A DNA stretch of 32,935 nt, from the NCBI GenBank assembly GCA_035540935.1, contig DATLFS010000103.1:1-32935 (forward strand). Direction: 5' to 3'. Under the pieces are notes generated by a model. It made no database searches. It saw only the letters and a list, made by a program, of their open reading frames with translations, and was not told the origin of the DNA. Position 1 is the stretch's first letter; every line of letters begins with the position of its first letter. Source of the stretch: DATLFS01 sp035540935. GTDB lineage: Bacteria; Actinomycetota; CADDZG01; WHSQ01. A program made the position numbers and the translations under genes. This document shows, in pieces, positions 32,587 through 32,935 of the stretch.

Positions 32587-32935
32587 ATGGCAACGATGGG
32601 TGCTGCGGACACGGCGGTCCGATCGCCGCGCGACTACCTGAGGATCTATCTGTCCGATCATCACGCCGCCTGCCGGGCGACGGTGGCGCTCGGCAGACGC
32701 GTGCTGAAGAGCAACGAAGGGTCCGCCCTCGGGACCTATCTCGCCGACCGGCTCGTACCCGACCTCGAGCGCGATCTCTCCGATCTGGAGAACGTCATGC
32801 GGCGCCTCGGGTTCGGTCCTCAGCGTTGGAAGGACGCCGCCGCGACCGCGGCGGAGCGCGTGGGACGACTGAAGCCGAACGGCCAGATCCGCGGCTACTC
32901 GCCGCTGTCGCGCGTCCTCGAGCTGGAAGGGCTCG
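32587..32935 (+). CDS. Conserved helical protein, ferritin-like bundle, 3' end outside window
   Basis: An open frame of 116 codons running off the right edge with no stop. ATG 32587 has AGGGAG five bases upstream. The visible part is almost entirely helical: PRDYLRIYLSDHHAACRATVALGRRVLKS, LGTYLADRLVPDLERDLSDLENVMRRLGF, then AATAAERVGRLKPNGQIRGYSPLSRVLELEGL. The GRLK-x-NG-x-GYSPLSR segment recalls an actinobacterial protein family of unknown function with a four-helix, ferritin-like layout; this is recall, not a search result. Shared control with the YciE-like gene through the inverted repeat is likely. Function unknown. Confidence 0.7.
   Translation, partial: MATMGAADTAVRSPRDYLRIYLSDHHAACRATVALGRRVLKSNEGSALGTYLADRLVPDLERDLSDLENVMRRLGFGPQRWKDAAATAAERVGRLKPNGQIRGYSPLSRVLELEGL

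Overview
The window is GC-rich, tightly packed bacterial DNA. Starts are often GTG or TTG, and many neighbouring genes overlap by 4 bases. The gene families point to Actinomycetota: a D-threonine-aldolase-like gene next to a D-arabinono-lactone oxidase, a DUF4012 protein, a chain-length regulator fused to a BY-kinase, and GGGTAT boxes in a promoter region. Possibly it is a deep-branching or uncultured member; nothing seen fixes the class. I saw no tRNA, rRNA, CRISPR array, insertion sequence or phage gene, and no gene-free stretch longer than about 170 bases.

Layout. Bases 1-1644 hold the end of a PLP-dependent amino-acid lyase gene and an FAD sugar-lactone oxidase. Bases 1652-23610 form a large cell-surface polysaccharide locus, with a low-molecular-weight tyrosine phosphatase just beyond it at 23710-24279. 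The left part of the locus has a DUF4012 membrane protein, a small secreted protein, a priming sugar-phosphate transferase and an exported esterase with calcium-binding-type repeats. A plus-strand operon follows (7078-12319): three GT4 glycosyltransferases, an FkbM methyltransferase and a GT2 glycosyltransferase. Next comes an alternating-strand block (12316-16839): CatB-type acetyltransferase, Wzz/BY-kinase fusion, WecG/TagA glycosyltransferase and a GT4. A minus-strand operon (23610 down to 16836) holds the ABC exporter permease and ATPase, an O-antigen-ligase-family membrane protein, a GT4 and two GT2 enzymes.

How it may work. The priming transferase would load the first sugar phosphate on a lipid carrier, and about eight glycosyltransferases would build the chain. 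The methyltransferase and acetyltransferase would decorate or cap it, and the Wzm/Wzt-type transporter would export it. Wzt carries an extra C-terminal domain of the kind that reads chain ends. The BY-kinase and phosphatase form a plausible control pair, and the ligase-family protein could transfer the finished chain to a wall acceptor. This assembly is inferred from gene content only.

Bases 24346-29011 encode two large secreted proteins, an M36 metallopeptidase and a parallel beta-helix protein, convergent on each other. Bases 29097-32935 look like a housekeeping or stress region: a DsrE-like protein, an unrecognised protein, an exported 5'-nucleotidase-type phosphoesterase, and two divergent genes for helical proteins (one YciE/ferritin-like). 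The latter two are separated by a perfect inverted repeat carrying a GGGTAT box on each strand, which is the most striking regulatory signal in the window.
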